Shown: positions 1 to 8,831, counted from the stretch's first letter. The stretch: 64,000 nt of DNA from Bacillus sp. EAC (GCF_002156875.1 NZ_NCSY01000002.1:62001-126000), one strand, 5' to 3'. Made by a program: numbers and translations. Notes: generated by a model from the sequence alone, not told the origin.

Positions 1-93
1 TGCACCAAATTTAAGACCGTATTTTTTTGCCATTTTAGTTAAAAACTTATTTTTAGAAAAAAATAAAAACGTATTTTTCATTAACTGTTCCAT
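1..93 (-). CDS. Proline dehydrogenase, N-terminal fragment (cut by window edge)
   Basis: Only the first 31 codons are visible; the rest lies beyond base 1. The start is the ATG at 93-91, preceded by a GGGGG ribosome binding site. The visible residues (MEQLMKNTFLFFSKNKFLTK, then a basic AKKYGLKFG stretch) match what I recall of the N-terminus of the monofunctional proline dehydrogenases of Bacillus (PutB/FadM), which oxidise proline to pyrroline-5-carboxylate with FAD. No catalytic residue is in view, so the call rests on similarity of the N-terminus alone. Confidence 0.6.
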   Translation of the reverse strand, partial: MEQLMKNTFLFFSKNKFLTKMAKKYGLKFGA

Positions 94-281
94 CTGTATA
101 CCCCCAAGTTTCTTCTAGTACTTTTCTCTCTATCTATATCTAATGTATCATTTTATGATTTTCGTTAAAACAATTATTTGCGATTTTGTCGAAAATTGTT
201 AGAAAAATGAATGCCCTTTCTCAAATATTATATTATCATAATTTCCCTTTCTAGTCATCTTGGAAAAATCTGTTCAGCAAA

Positions 282-545
282 TCAGGAGTTTTTCTTGTTT
301 GCCATTACTTCTCTATGTTTGTCATTTAAAGTTTTTATTTCCTTAATCAATTCAACTACATGCTCTTTCGCATTTGGATAAGTCTCATTCCAATGTTTCG
401 TTAAAGCTGGCATGGATTTTGAAATATATGTATAAACAACCCATTTTTCTACTTTTTCTTGTTTCTCTTCCGACCATTCTCCTAGTAATAGTTCAGTATA
501 TTTTTTGATTAATGCATCAAACTTTTCTTCAAAATCATTTGTCAT
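282..545 (-). CDS. DUF2573-like small protein (YusU-like)
   Basis: An 87-residue acidic, helical, cytosolic protein with no signal peptide or membrane segment. The motifs KYTELLLGE, KSMPALTKHWNETYP and a KEIKTLNDKHRE tail resemble the DUF2573/YusU family of Bacillus, which has no known function. An in-frame start exists at 566, but GGAGAGGTG sits six bases before the ATG at 545, so the shorter form is chosen. It lies upstream of the proline dehydrogenase fragment on the same strand, with about 190 bases between. No function is inferred. Confidence 0.6.
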   Translation of the reverse strand: MTNDFEEKFDALIKKYTELLLGEWSEEKQEKVEKWVVYTYISKSMPALTKHWNETYPNAKEHVVELIKEIKTLNDKHREVMANKKNS

Positions 546-689
546 TGAAAACACCTCTCCAATCAAATTTCATATCTATTTACTCTCGTTATGATCATTA
601 AATATTTTATTCAATTTAAGAAAAGTATAGTATACTTCAACAAGTTTAAAAATGGGTTGAACAATTTTTGATTTTCTAATAATAATTTT

Positions 690-1003
690 TAGGCTCTTTT
701 AAAAAGATTTTTGATTTCCATTGCAGGATGCTCGTTTTCTGTGGGGCGTGGCTTAACCTCCTGGGCCCAAATGATGTGGGTCATGCATACGTTACGACAG
801 TACGTCGTGGTATTAGCATGCCTAGCTTTTTGATCACTGCTAAGGTCTCAACTGTCCCGCTACTCACACAGGGGTCGAGCACCTTACGCTCTAATCAACT
901 TATTATATTTGTCGATTGTCTTCTTTACGTCTCCCTGACTATAAAAACAATCTTTTAAAGGAAACCACTATTTTAATATCAACAATAAACATTAACAGAG
1001 CCT
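690..1003. repeat. Dispersed intergenic repeat, copy A
   Basis: A roughly 314-base element with short terminal inverted repeats (TAGGCTC at the left, GAGCCT at the right). AT-rich ends flank a GC-richer core containing GTGGGGCGTGG, GGGCCCA, GTGGGTCATGCAT, a small ACGAC/GTCGT hairpin and GGTATTAGCATGCC. The same modules recur in copies B (near 5838) and E (near 51735) in the opposite orientation, and the outer segments also recur in copies C and D. A 76-codon open frame inside (728-958) is a by-product of the repeat. No transposase is present. Confidence 0.75.
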
Positions 1004-1143
1004 TTAAAAAAAATCTTCTTTTTACAATTTAAATTCTTTCTTCACACTATGTTCACACATTCACAATGTTGTATTCGTTATAAATCTTTATACTTAATTA
1101 TGTACTCATGAATCAAATCACAAGTCATTTTGGGAGTGAAAAC

Positions 1144-1947
1144 ATGGAACGTGATAGTATCCAATATTGTATTGATTTAGCACTTAAGAAAAAGAACGTT
1201 TTAGATCAGAGTATATTTAAATATATAACGCGTGCTGCTTTAGCATCCATTTATATATGCTTCATTCTAATTGTTTGTTTAAAGTTAGCGGAAATCTTCA
1301 GATTGAACGAATCACCTTATGTAGCAATTGTTTATCCACTTGTCTTTGCTACTGCTTTAATAATGATTATATATGGTGGCGGAGAATTATTTACTAGTAA
1401 CACAATGTATTTTACTTTTTCAACATTAGCTCATAAAACATCTAGATTAGACTTATTAAAAAACTGGTTAACATGTTACGCTGGGAATATAATCGGTGCC
1501 ATTGTCTTTGCATTTTTATTTTATTTAACTGGTATACCTAAAGAATTTCCTAGTGATCATTTTTTAACTGGAGTGGTTGAACATAAAATTCACGCATCAT
1601 TTTTACAGTTATTTTTTAAAGGTCTTTTATGTAATTGGTTAGTTTGCCTTGCTTGTTTTCTACCAACAAGATTAAAAGAAGATTTTTCAAAGATGACTAT
1701 TATTTTTTTATTAGTATTTGCATTCTTCTTTTCAGGTTATGAACATAGTATTGCAAATCTTGCAGTATTTACTTTGTCTTCTATTATGCCCCATGATCTA
1801 ACTTTTACTTTTGGTGATCTGTTACACAACTTAGTTCCTGTCACATTTGGAAATATTATCGGTGGTTCAGTCGGAGTTGGTATGGCTTATTATTACTTAA
1901 ATACTGGAAAAACAACTAAAACAAAAAGTTTAAAACGAATTTCATAG
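1144..1947 (+). CDS. Formate/nitrite transporter (FNT) family channel
   Basis: Integral membrane protein of 267 residues, the usual FNT length, with about six hydrophobic segments. Family hallmarks are visible: GGELFTSNT in the first half, YAGNIIGAI, KGLLCNWLVCLA with its conserved Asn before the central pore helix, SGYEHSIANL and NLVPVTFGNIIGG near the end. FNT proteins form pentameric channels for formate, nitrite or hydrosulfide; sequence alone does not decide which. The start at 1144 is preferred to the ATG at 1108 because GGGAG lies seven bases upstream. It stands alone, followed by a terminator. Three TTCACA direct repeats lie upstream. Confidence 0.85.
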   Translation: MERDSIQYCIDLALKKKNVLDQSIFKYITRAALASIYICFILIVCLKLAEIFRLNESPYVAIVYPLVFATALIMIIYGGGELFTSNTMYFTFSTLAHKTSRLDLLKNWLTCYAGNIIGAIVFAFLFYLTGIPKEFPSDHFLTGVVEHKIHASFLQLFFKGLLCNWLVCLACFLPTRLKEDFSKMTIIFLLVFAFFFSGYEHSIANLAVFTLSSIMPHDLTFTFGDLLHNLVPVTFGNIIGGSVGVGMAYYYLNTGKTTKTKSLKRIS

Positions 1948-1955
1948 CTAACTTC

Positions 1956-1988
1956 AACCTGCACTCATTTATTGATAGCAGGTTTTTT
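1956..1988 (+). terminator. Rho-independent terminator after the FNT gene
   Basis: Stem AACCTGC/GCAGGTT with a 15-base loop, running into six T residues, nine bases after the FNT stop codon. Confidence 0.8.
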
Positions 1989-2062
1989 CGTGCAAATCTA
2001 AATTTAATATGGTAATAATGATTTTATATATGAAAATTTTTCCTTTTTTGGTGGTGTACATA

Positions 2063-2869
2063 TTGAAATATAATAAGTTTGTTTTTTTTATTATGATTAG
2101 CTCAATTTTGTGTTTACTATTATTAGGTTTTGGTTTTGTAAAAGGCGCCTATACAGTCTTAAATCCACAAAAGAGCAAACTAATTGTGAAAGAAACGAAT
2201 CAAAACCAAACAATGCATAAAACCGACAAGTTAAAAATTGTAGCGTTAGGTGATTCCATTACTCGTGGGATTGGTGACGATGAAGGTTTAGGTTATGTGA
2301 ATAGACTTAAGACGTCTCTTAAAGAACAATATAAACAAGATTCTACAGTTTCTAATTTAGCTGTTAGTGGTGCTAAGACTTCAAACTTACTTACTGTTCT
2401 TCAGAAAAAAGATGTACAAGAAACAATCCGCTCAGCAGATACTATTGTCCTATCAATTGGTGGAAATGATTTATTTCCAGGCGCAGATCAATTAAACCAG
2501 GAATTTCTTAAATCTTACCGTCCAGACGAAAAAACATTTAAACATAACCTTCAACAAATTTTCAAATTAATAAGAACGCAAAACTCATCTGCATCTATCT
2601 ATGCATTTGGTTATTATAATCCATTTCATAATGTACAAGGGCTAGATACCTCATCAAGTTTTGTTTCAAAATGGAATGATATTCTCGAACAATCTGTCCT
2701 CAGTATTCATGATGCATACGTAATACCTACGTTTGATCTTTTTTATAATGAAGAAAATAAATACTTATATACCGATCACTTTCACCCAAACAAAGAAGGG
2801 TACACTGAAATGGCTAATCGACTGTTAAGAAAAATAGGAAGCCAGCTTCGAGGTGAATCAAATGAATAA
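2063..2869 (+). CDS. Membrane-anchored GDSL/SGNH-family hydrolase
   Basis: An N-terminal hydrophobic segment precedes an SGNH hydrolase domain. Block I (ALGDSITRG, nucleophile Ser), the block II Gly in NLAVSGAKTSNL, block III (SIGGNDLF) and block V (DHFHPNKEGY, Asp and His of the triad) are all present. The enzyme should act outside the membrane as an esterase, lipase or acylhydrolase; B. subtilis YpmR is a comparable protein. The TTG at 2063 has GGTGGTG six bases upstream, whereas the in-frame ATG at 2009 has no ribosome binding site, so the TTG start is chosen (268 residues). Its last codons overlap the next ABC gene, suggesting translational coupling with the exporter. Confidence 0.8.
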   Translation: MKYNKFVFFIMISSILCLLLLGFGFVKGAYTVLNPQKSKLIVKETNQNQTMHKTDKLKIVALGDSITRGIGDDEGLGYVNRLKTSLKEQYKQDSTVSNLAVSGAKTSNLLTVLQKKDVQETIRSADTIVLSIGGNDLFPGADQLNQEFLKSYRPDEKTFKHNLQQIFKLIRTQNSSASIYAFGYYNPFHNVQGLDTSSSFVSKWNDILEQSVLSIHDAYVIPTFDLFYNEENKYLYTDHFHPNKEGYTEMANRLLRKIGSQLRGESNE

Positions 2870-3800
2870 AGTACTTAAAGTAGATAAAGTTTCAAAGAAG
2901 ATAAAAGGAAAATTACTAGTTGATCAGATCTCTTTCGAAGTGTATCAAGGTGAAGTTTTTGGATTCCTAGGACCGAACGGCGCCGGAAAAACTACTACAA
3001 TTCGTATGTTAGTTGGTCTGATTTCACCAACAAAAGGCACTATTGAAGTAGCTGGTTATCCCGTGAAAACTCATTTTAAGCAAGCAATGAATGAAATAGG
3101 CTGTATTGTTGAAAACCCAGAGCTCTATAGCTATTTAAGTGGGTGGGAAAATCTATTTCAGTTTGCTCGAATGTTAAATATTAAAGATGACCAAAAAATT
3201 CATGAAGTCGTCAATCTTGTTAAATTAGATGAAAGAATTCATGAAAAAGTAAAAACATATTCTCTTGGTATGAAACAAAGACTTGGAATTGCCCAAGCTT
3301 TACTTGGAAATCCCAAGTTACTTATTCTAGATGAACCGACTAATGGATTAGATCCTGCTGGAATACGTGAATTACGTGAATTCATTCATATGCTTGTAAA
3401 ACAACACAATATTAGTGTGTTTATTTCCAGTCATTTATTAAGCGAAATTGAAATGATTTGTGATCGAGTAGCCATTATTAATAAAGGAAAAATGGTTAGA
3501 GTATCAACTGTAAAGGAACTAGTTGAAGAAGCAGCTGAAAGAGTAGAATGGAAAGTCTCTCCAATTCAAAGAGCCAAAGAACTCTTGAGCCAAGACCCGT
3601 CGGTACAAGATATTGTCATATCTGGAGATGTAATCCAATGTCGTATGTCTTCCGAAAAAATAAATGAATTTACACATCGGTTTGTCGAAGAATCATTCCA
3701 GATTAATGGCGTACGCTCAATGTCCGATACGTTAGAAGACTTATTTATGGAAATGACTGGAGGTGAGGCAAATGACCGAAATGATAAGGCTAGTTTTTAA
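2862..3800 (+). CDS. ABC transporter ATP-binding protein (BcrA-type)
   Basis: A single nucleotide-binding domain followed by a roughly 100-residue C-terminal extension. Walker A (GPNGAGKTT, residues 37-45), a YSLGMKQRLGIAQ signature in place of LSGGQ, Walker B with LLILDEPTNGLDPAG and the H-loop ISSHLLSE are intact. The signature variant and length match the BcrA/drug-exporter group that also includes bacitracin and lantibiotic immunity ATPases. The ATG at 2862, with GAGG eight bases before it, is preferred to the GTG at 2853. It overlaps the hydrolase gene by eight bases and the permease gene by 29. Substrate unknown. Confidence 0.88.
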   Translation: MNKVLKVDKVSKKIKGKLLVDQISFEVYQGEVFGFLGPNGAGKTTTIRMLVGLISPTKGTIEVAGYPVKTHFKQAMNEIGCIVENPELYSYLSGWENLFQFARMLNIKDDQKIHEVVNLVKLDERIHEKVKTYSLGMKQRLGIAQALLGNPKLLILDEPTNGLDPAGIRELREFIHMLVKQHNISVFISSHLLSEIEMICDRVAIINKGKMVRVSTVKELVEEAAERVEWKVSPIQRAKELLSQDPSVQDIVISGDVIQCRMSSEKINEFTHRFVEESFQINGVRSMSDTLEDLFMEMTGGEANDRNDKASF

Positions 3801-4767
3801 TGAAATCGAAAAAATGGTACGTAAAAAAAGAATATTAGTTATATTCCTGATATTAGGCATTTTAATCCCTATTTTTGTATACGCTCAATTGCAACAAACA
3901 GAGGAAACAATTAAACGCTTAGGAACTGATGATTGGAAAGTTGCTCTGCAACAAAAAATAGTTGATCAACAAAACAGATTAAATTCAACAGGAATTCCAG
4001 AAGAATGGAAAAGCTGGTTAAAAGTTCAAATCGATCAAGAACAATATTATTTGGATAACAATATAAACCCGACGACTCCTGGAGCACCAACTTTCATTAG
4101 AAAACTAATCGAACAAAGTATAGGTTGGTTACTTCTTCCTTTATTAGTAATGGTTATTACAATTGACATCATTTCGGGTGAACGGAGCGATGGGACAATT
4201 AAACTTTTACTAACAAGACCAGTCAAACGATGGAAAATCTTATTAAGTAAATATTTTTCAATTTGCCTATTAATTTCATTTTTGCTCGTTCTGTATGGGG
4301 TAATGGCATATCTTGCTTCTGGATTTGTATTCGGGTTTAAAGGATGGACTGTTCCAGTACTCACTGGATTTGTCATAAAAAATAACAGTTTAATTACTGA
4401 TTCAGTACAGCTAATCCCTCAATGGCAATACATCATTATGGCGTTTGGTTTAGCGTGGTTTGTTTGTATTATTATTGGTACATTATCATTTATGGTATCT
4501 GTTCTTGTTCGAACAACTCCTGCAGCTATGGGGATCATGTTAGCAGCATTAATTACTGGAAGTGTATTAAGTGGTCTTGCTACCTCATGGTCTGGAGCTA
4601 AATACTTCTTTAGTGTAAATCTAGGATTAACTGATTATCTAGTAGGACAGCTTCCTTCAATTGAAGGACTTAATATGCAATTCTCTTTGATCAACCTATC
4701 AGCTTGGGGGATTTCAGCCTTCATTATTGCTTTCATTACCTTTACTAAACAAGACATGCTTGCATAA
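3772..4767 (+). CDS. ABC-2 type transporter permease
   Basis: About six membrane segments in 331 residues. The first (near residues 20-41) is followed by a long, charged extracellular loop, and the cytoplasmic coupling motif DGTIKLLLTRPVKRWKILLSKY is typical of ABC-2 permeases paired with BcrA-type ATPases. The start at 3772 has GGAGG eight bases upstream inside the end of the ATPase gene. Together the two genes encode a complete exporter; the preceding GDSL hydrolase may work on the same envelope substrate, but that is inference. Confidence 0.85.
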   Translation: MTEMIRLVFNEIEKMVRKKRILVIFLILGILIPIFVYAQLQQTEETIKRLGTDDWKVALQQKIVDQQNRLNSTGIPEEWKSWLKVQIDQEQYYLDNNINPTTPGAPTFIRKLIEQSIGWLLLPLLVMVITIDIISGERSDGTIKLLLTRPVKRWKILLSKYFSICLLISFLLVLYGVMAYLASGFVFGFKGWTVPVLTGFVIKNNSLITDSVQLIPQWQYIIMAFGLAWFVCIIIGTLSFMVSVLVRTTPAAMGIMLAALITGSVLSGLATSWSGAKYFFSVNLGLTDYLVGQLPSIEGLNMQFSLINLSAWGISAFIIAFITFTKQDMLA

Positions 4768-4776
4768 TATAATAGA

Positions 4777-4830
4777 AAAATGCCTAGATAGATGAAGAAA
4801 TTAACTCTTTCCATCATTTCTAGGCATTTT
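4777..4830. terminator. Bidirectional terminator between convergent genes
   Basis: Perfect 12-bp stem AAAATGCCTAGA/TCTAGGCATTTT with a 30-base loop, placed between the permease gene (plus) and the CDF gene (minus). Confidence 0.75.
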
Positions 4831-4855
4831 CTTGTTGGATGTTTAGTCTAGTAAT

Positions 4856-5731
4856 TCAAAATTCACTTTTTCTTCTAGGTTCAACATGTATATGTGTATA
4901 CTGAATTCCATGTTGATCATGAAGAATACTTTCAATTTTGTCTGTTATGCCGTGACTTTTGCTGACATCAATCCCACCATCAACTTCAATAACAACATCA
5001 GCAATGGTTGTATTACCATACATCCTTGCCCTTAAATCTACTACTTTATGTACACCTGGTACATTATCCACTGTTTCAGAGAAGAGAGCCATCTCATCAG
5101 GATCAAATCCATCCGTCAATAAATGCGTTGCTTCATAAAATATATCCCAAGCAGTTTTACAAATTATGCAGCCTACTAAAATGGCAACAATAGGATCAAT
5201 TATTGGATATCCAAATGACGCTCCTAAAACACCAATCGTTGTTCCGAAACTTACTAATGAATCGGATAAATTATCCTTTGCAGCTGCTTCAAGCCCTTTA
5301 CTTTTTGTCTTTTTAGCAACTTTATTATTATAAAAATAAATTCCTACCATAAAAATCCCCGAAACAAATGCTATAAGCGCCGCTAGATTATTTGGGGTCT
5401 CATATTCACCTTTTGTTAGTCCTCTTATATTCTCAATAATTACTTGCAAACCTACAGACATCATAATAAATGATGCAATTAAAGTAGCAATTTGTTCGGC
5501 TCTTGAATGACCATATGGATGATCCAAGTCTCTTGGTTTTCTAGCAATTTTTATTCCAATGAATACCGCTAACGTTGCGCCAATATCTGTTACATTATTT
5601 AAACCGTCTGCTAAAAGAGCACTTGAATTTGTTTTAAAACTAACAAGGACCTTTACTGTTGCTAATACTAAATATGAAATAACACTTAACAAAGCAGCAA
5701 AATCTAGCTGTTTTTGAAGACTTTTATCCAT
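4856..5731 (-). CDS. Cation diffusion facilitator, probable Mn2+ exporter (MneP/MneS type)
   Basis: A 291-residue CDF protein with about six membrane segments and a C-terminal cytosolic domain ending HIHVEPRRK. The transport-site residues are N45-x3-D49 (in DGLNNVTD) and D153-x3-D157 (in KDNLSDSL), an N-D-D-D set. In characterised CDF families Zn2+ exporters carry H/D sets, while N-D-D-D is found in Mn2+ exporters such as MntE and B. subtilis MneP/MneS, so proton-coupled Mn2+ efflux is the best call. The gene is monocistronic with GGAG seven bases before the ATG. No Mn-sensing riboswitch is evident in the short upstream region. Confidence 0.8.
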   Translation of the reverse strand: MDKSLQKQLDFAALLSVISYLVLATVKVLVSFKTNSSALLADGLNNVTDIGATLAVFIGIKIARKPRDLDHPYGHSRAEQIATLIASFIMMSVGLQVIIENIRGLTKGEYETPNNLAALIAFVSGIFMVGIYFYNNKVAKKTKSKGLEAAAKDNLSDSLVSFGTTIGVLGASFGYPIIDPIVAILVGCIICKTAWDIFYEATHLLTDGFDPDEMALFSETVDNVPGVHKVVDLRARMYGNTTIADVVIEVDGGIDVSKSHGITDKIESILHDQHGIQYTHIHVEPRRKSEF

Positions 5732-5837
5732 TTGTTCACTCCGCTCTACGTCAAACTAATTACCATTATATGTTTTTCTTACATGGATTTATCATACCCA
5801 TTATGATTTATTTCCATATTAAGTAAGTATGAAAATA

Positions 5838-6115
5838 TAGGATCTTTTTTAAAAGATTGTTGTTTTTAGAAGGATTATTAATACAAACTGTAAATAAAGA
5901 AGATAATGAACGGATATGCGAGATTCCTGTGGGAGTAGGGAGACGCGCAGACCCAGCAGTGCTCAAAAAGGTAGGCATGCTAATACCACGACTTCCTGTC
6001 GTACCACATGCATGACCCACATTTTGTGGGCCCAGGACGCTCATCGTACGCCCACTAAAAACAAGTGTCCTGAAGTGGAAACCTGAATGAAATTCAACTT
6101 TTTTAATAGCGACAA
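5838..6115. repeat. Dispersed intergenic repeat, copy B
   Basis: Starts TAGGATC-TTTTTTAAAAGATTG and contains GCGAGATTCCTGTGGGAGTAGGG, then GGTAGGCATGCTAATACCACG, a CCCACATTTTGTGGG hairpin and GGGCCCAGGACGCTC. The order is the reverse of copy A and the same as copy E. The right end is less clear; about 6115 is an estimate. An apparent 118-codon frame across it is not a gene. Confidence 0.7.
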
Positions 6116-6132
6116 AATTCACGAAATCAGCA

Positions 6133-6178
6133 AAAAATAAAACCAGATCCATTGTGAAAAACACGCAGAATCTGGTTT
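6133..6178 (-). terminator. Terminator of the kyn operon
   Basis: Stem AACCAGAT/ATCTGGTT; read on the minus strand it is followed by a T-rich run. It lies about 30 bases after the last operon gene. Confidence 0.65.
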
Positions 6179-6209
6179 ATTTATTATTTTTTACTACAGC
6201 AATATTTAT

Positions 6210-6908
6210 TTATAATGGTTTAGGATTATAACTAGAACCAGTTAAATCCGTTAAATCACAAACAGCTTGCCATAACTCTGGATAAAACTCAAATTTAACT
6301 GCTCGTTCTAATGCTTCTGCTGGCACTCCTTTTAAACTCTTCGTATTCATACCAATCATTCGACGTACAAGTTGAATATGCTGTCTGCGGAAAGATTGGA
6401 ATCTCTCATCAAAGCATGTAAGTTCTTGCATTAATTGGAATAACTCAAAATGATTCCCTGCAGATTGGTGTAATTGAACTGGTGTAACTAAGTTTTCATC
6501 TAATAGCTCTTTAAAAGGCTGCCAAAGTGTTGGGCCTAATTTTAAGATTTCATTAAATCCTGGAGAATCTTGACCGCTGCCTCTTCCTAGAGCTAAACGA
6601 ATAATATGATAGTCACTTGGACTTACCATTTTTACCATATCAAAAACCGCTGGTAAATGTACTAAGTGGTTATTAATACGTTGTAAATGATGTACTGCTC
6701 TTGTAACCTCTTTTGCTCGTATATGTTTATCTGCAAAATGAATAGATTGGATGATTAATTTAAAATGTAACTCAGCAATTTGATGAACTGTTTGAAACGT
6801 TAATTCATCAGGACAAAACAATTCTTCATCAGATTTTTGTAAGCTTAATAGTTCTTCTGTTCGGATATATTTCTCGTAATCTGAAATTTTTCTTTGCTCT
6901 TGTGTCAT
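6210..6908 (-). CDS. Compact tryptophan 2,3-dioxygenase family protein
   Basis: Third gene of a kynurenine operon, 232 residues against about 270-280 for bacterial tryptophan dioxygenases. Recognisable family features: YEKYIRTEELLSLQ, H42 in HQIAELHFK (distal His position), Y100 and R104 in YHIIRLALGRGSG (substrate carboxylate site) and R174/H177 in FRRQHIQLVRRMIG, with H177 the likely haem ligand. The middle helical region is shortened, and the usual GTGGS loop after the haem helix is replaced by NTKSLKG. The operon context predicts oxidation of L-tryptophan to N-formylkynurenine with haem and O2. Because of the missing loop, a related indole substrate remains possible. AGGGGG precedes the ATG. 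Confidence 0.75.
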   Translation of the reverse strand: MTQEQRKISDYEKYIRTEELLSLQKSDEELFCPDELTFQTVHQIAELHFKLIIQSIHFADKHIRAKEVTRAVHHLQRINNHLVHLPAVFDMVKMVSPSDYHIIRLALGRGSGQDSPGFNEILKLGPTLWQPFKELLDENLVTPVQLHQSAGNHFELFQLMQELTCFDERFQSFRRQHIQLVRRMIGMNTKSLKGVPAEALERAVKFEFYPELWQAVCDLTDLTGSSYNPKPL

Positions 6909-6920
6909 TTTAATATCCCC

Positions 6921-7544
6921 CTAGAGTAATTTACGTAAAACAGCACGAACTGGACTACCATCTGCATCTGTTAACGGAAGTGGCAATGCAATAAGTTCAT
7001 AGTCGCCAGCAGTGACGTTTCTTAAATCAACCGATTCTAAAATATGGATTCCGTTTACATGTAATTCATGATGAGCGCTTAATTCTTTACTATCGAGTGG
7101 GTCCACAGAAGGTACATCTATACCTAGTAATTTAATTCCACTTTCTTTTAAAAACGACGCTACCTCTGGCTCAATATGAGGTATTCTTTCTGGGAAAACG
7201 CTATCATTTTTCCATGAGTTCGTTTTGATGATAAGTCGTTCGATACCTTCTAAAGAAAAATTCTCTAAGTCAGATTTTTTAACATAATCAACATCGATTA
7301 GCTCAATCACTCTTGCTTTTCCCACATATAAGTTAGGATCTAAATCAATCACTTTTTTACCATTTTCATCAAAATGAAATGGCGCATCGATATGCGTCCC
7401 TGTATGAGTACTTAATGTTAATTTACCAACATTCACTGAGCCACTTTCTTCTTTTGTCCAGCTTAACTCAAACGAAAAATTTGTATCACCAGGCCAAACT
7501 GGCATGTCATTCTCTAATCTTCTTGAGATATCAATTAAAGTCAT
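6921..7544 (-). CDS. kynB: Kynurenine formamidase (arylformamidase)
   Basis: A 207-residue member of the metal-dependent cyclase/KynB family. The signature STHTGTHIDAPFHF supplies the metal ligands H47, H51 and D53, and LLGIDVPSVDP plus HHELHVNGIHILE are typical of bacterial KynB. It hydrolyses N-formyl-L-kynurenine to kynurenine and formate in the cytosol. It sits between kynU and the dioxygenase-like gene with 12-base gaps on both sides, so the three genes are co-transcribed. Length is normal for the family. Confidence 0.9.
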   Translation of the reverse strand: MTLIDISRRLENDMPVWPGDTNFSFELSWTKEESGSVNVGKLTLSTHTGTHIDAPFHFDENGKKVIDLDPNLYVGKARVIELIDVDYVKKSDLENFSLEGIERLIIKTNSWKNDSVFPERIPHIEPEVASFLKESGIKLLGIDVPSVDPLDSKELSAHHELHVNGIHILESVDLRNVTAGDYELIALPLPLTDADGSPVRAVLRKLL

Positions 7545-7556
7545 TTCTTACAACCC

Positions 7557-8831
7557 CTAAGCAATAATTTCTCGTTCATTTTGAAATTGTTCATATTGCT
7601 TCTCTACCATGATTTTCTTTAATTTTTGTACACTATTCCATACATCTACATATGAGGTATAAAAAGCGATAGGCGCTAGTCTAATTACATTCGGAGCACG
7701 AAAATCTGGAACTATTCCATTTAATTTTAATGCCTTGCAAATTCTAGCCGCATCATCGTGTTCTAAACACACATGCCCACCTCGAAAAGCATCGTCCAGC
7801 GGGTTACCTACCACAAAATTAAATTCACTTAATTCTTCATTTATTAAACTCATTAAATACGCCGTACTCTTTAATGATTTTTCTCGAATTCGTTCAATTG
7901 TTGCTTCTTTATACAATTCAAGTGATCCAGCAAGTGGTGCCATACTTAGTATATGAGGTGTCCCTATTTGATAAGCACCAGCAGTGTCAGATGGTGTAAA
8001 TTCATGCTTCATATCAAATTGTTTTTCTTTATCTGAACCAAACCATCCAGTTAATCCTGGCATTCTTCCAAAATGTTTTTCATGCACAAATAAGCTTCCT
8101 ACTCCACCTGGTCCACTATTAAGATATTTATAATTGCACCAATAAGCAAAATCTACATCCCATTCATGGAACTTATGAGGAATCGCACCTACCGAATGAC
8201 AACCATCAAATCCAATCATGATTCCACGGTCGTGAGCTTCCTTCGTTAGACGTTCAATATCGAATAATTGACCGCTACGATAAAGAACAGTCGGAAGGAT
8301 GATCAAGGCAATATCATCAGTCATTGCGTCTATGATATCTTCTTCATTAATCGTTCGGCCATCTTTACTTTTAACTTGAACTAAATGCGTTTCTGGATCA
8401 AAGCCTTTTAATTTTAATTGGCTTTGAATAGCATAAATATCTGATGGAAAGTTTAATTCATCAGCTAATATTTTCGTTCGATTACCACTCGGATGATAAA
8501 ATGATGCAATCAATTGATGAAGATTTGTCGTTGTAGAACCTGTTACAACAACTTCATTTTCTTTTGCACCAACTAATGGCGCACTTAGAGCACCTAATTT
8601 TTCAGCTAAGTAGTACCATGGATATTCTCCTTGCATCCAACCATCAATCGCTAATGTTTTCCAAGATTCCAATAAATCTAGTAAACTCTTCTCAGCTCTT
8701 TTCGAAAGAAGTCCAAGAGAATTTCCATCTAAATAAATAGTATTAGCCTGTAAATAAAATTCATTTCGATAAATTGATAACTCATCATTTTGATCTAGAT
8801 ATTCAGCAAACTGCAATGTTGGTTGAAACAT
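7557..8831 (-). CDS. kynU: Kynureninase
   Basis: PLP-dependent aminotransferase-fold enzyme of 424 residues, normal for bacterial KynU. Visible motifs are [12 protein letters not shown] near the N-terminus, [23 protein letters not shown] with the PLP-pyridine Asp, and [13 protein letters not shown] with the Schiff-base Lys at 235. It cleaves kynurenine to anthranilate and alanine. It is the first gene of the operon; AGGAGGGA lies six bases before the ATG. A -35-like TTGACA and a near-palindrome lie just upstream. Confidence 0.93.
   Translation of the reverse strand: MFQPTLQFAEYLDQNDELSIYRNEFYLQANTIYLDGNSLGLLSKRAEKSLLDLLESWKTLAIDGWMQGEYPWYYLAEKLGALSAPLVGAKENEVVVTGSTTTNLHQLIASFYHPSGNRTKILADELNFPSDIYAIQSQLKLKGFDPETHLVQVKSKDGRTINEEDIIDAMTDDIALIILPTVLYRSGQLFDIERLTKEAHDRGIMIGFDGCHSVGAIPHKFHEWDVDFAYWCNYKYLNSGPGGVGSLFVHEKHFGRMPGLTGWFGSDKEKQFDMKHEFTPSDTAGAYQIGTPHILSMAPLAGSLELYKEATIERIREKSLKSTAYLMSLINEELSEFNFVVGNPLDDAFRGGHVCLEHDDAARICKALKLNGIVPDFRAPNVIRLAPIAFYTSYVDVWNSVQKLKKIMVEKQYEQFQNEREIIA

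Noticed and set aside
728-958. 76-codon open frame on the plus strand
   Set aside because: It lies wholly within repeat copy A, has no ribosome binding site, and its peptide shares GPxxVGHA and RGISMPxFL only with frames across other copies of the repeat.
1052-1066. Rex site in front of the FNT gene
   Set aside because: The TTCACA motifs are direct repeats, not the inverted TTGTGAA/TTCACAA arrangement required for Rex.
5808-6164. 118-codon open frame on the minus strand
   Set aside because: It spans repeat copy B; the apparent similarity to the 728-958 frame is due to the shared repeat DNA.
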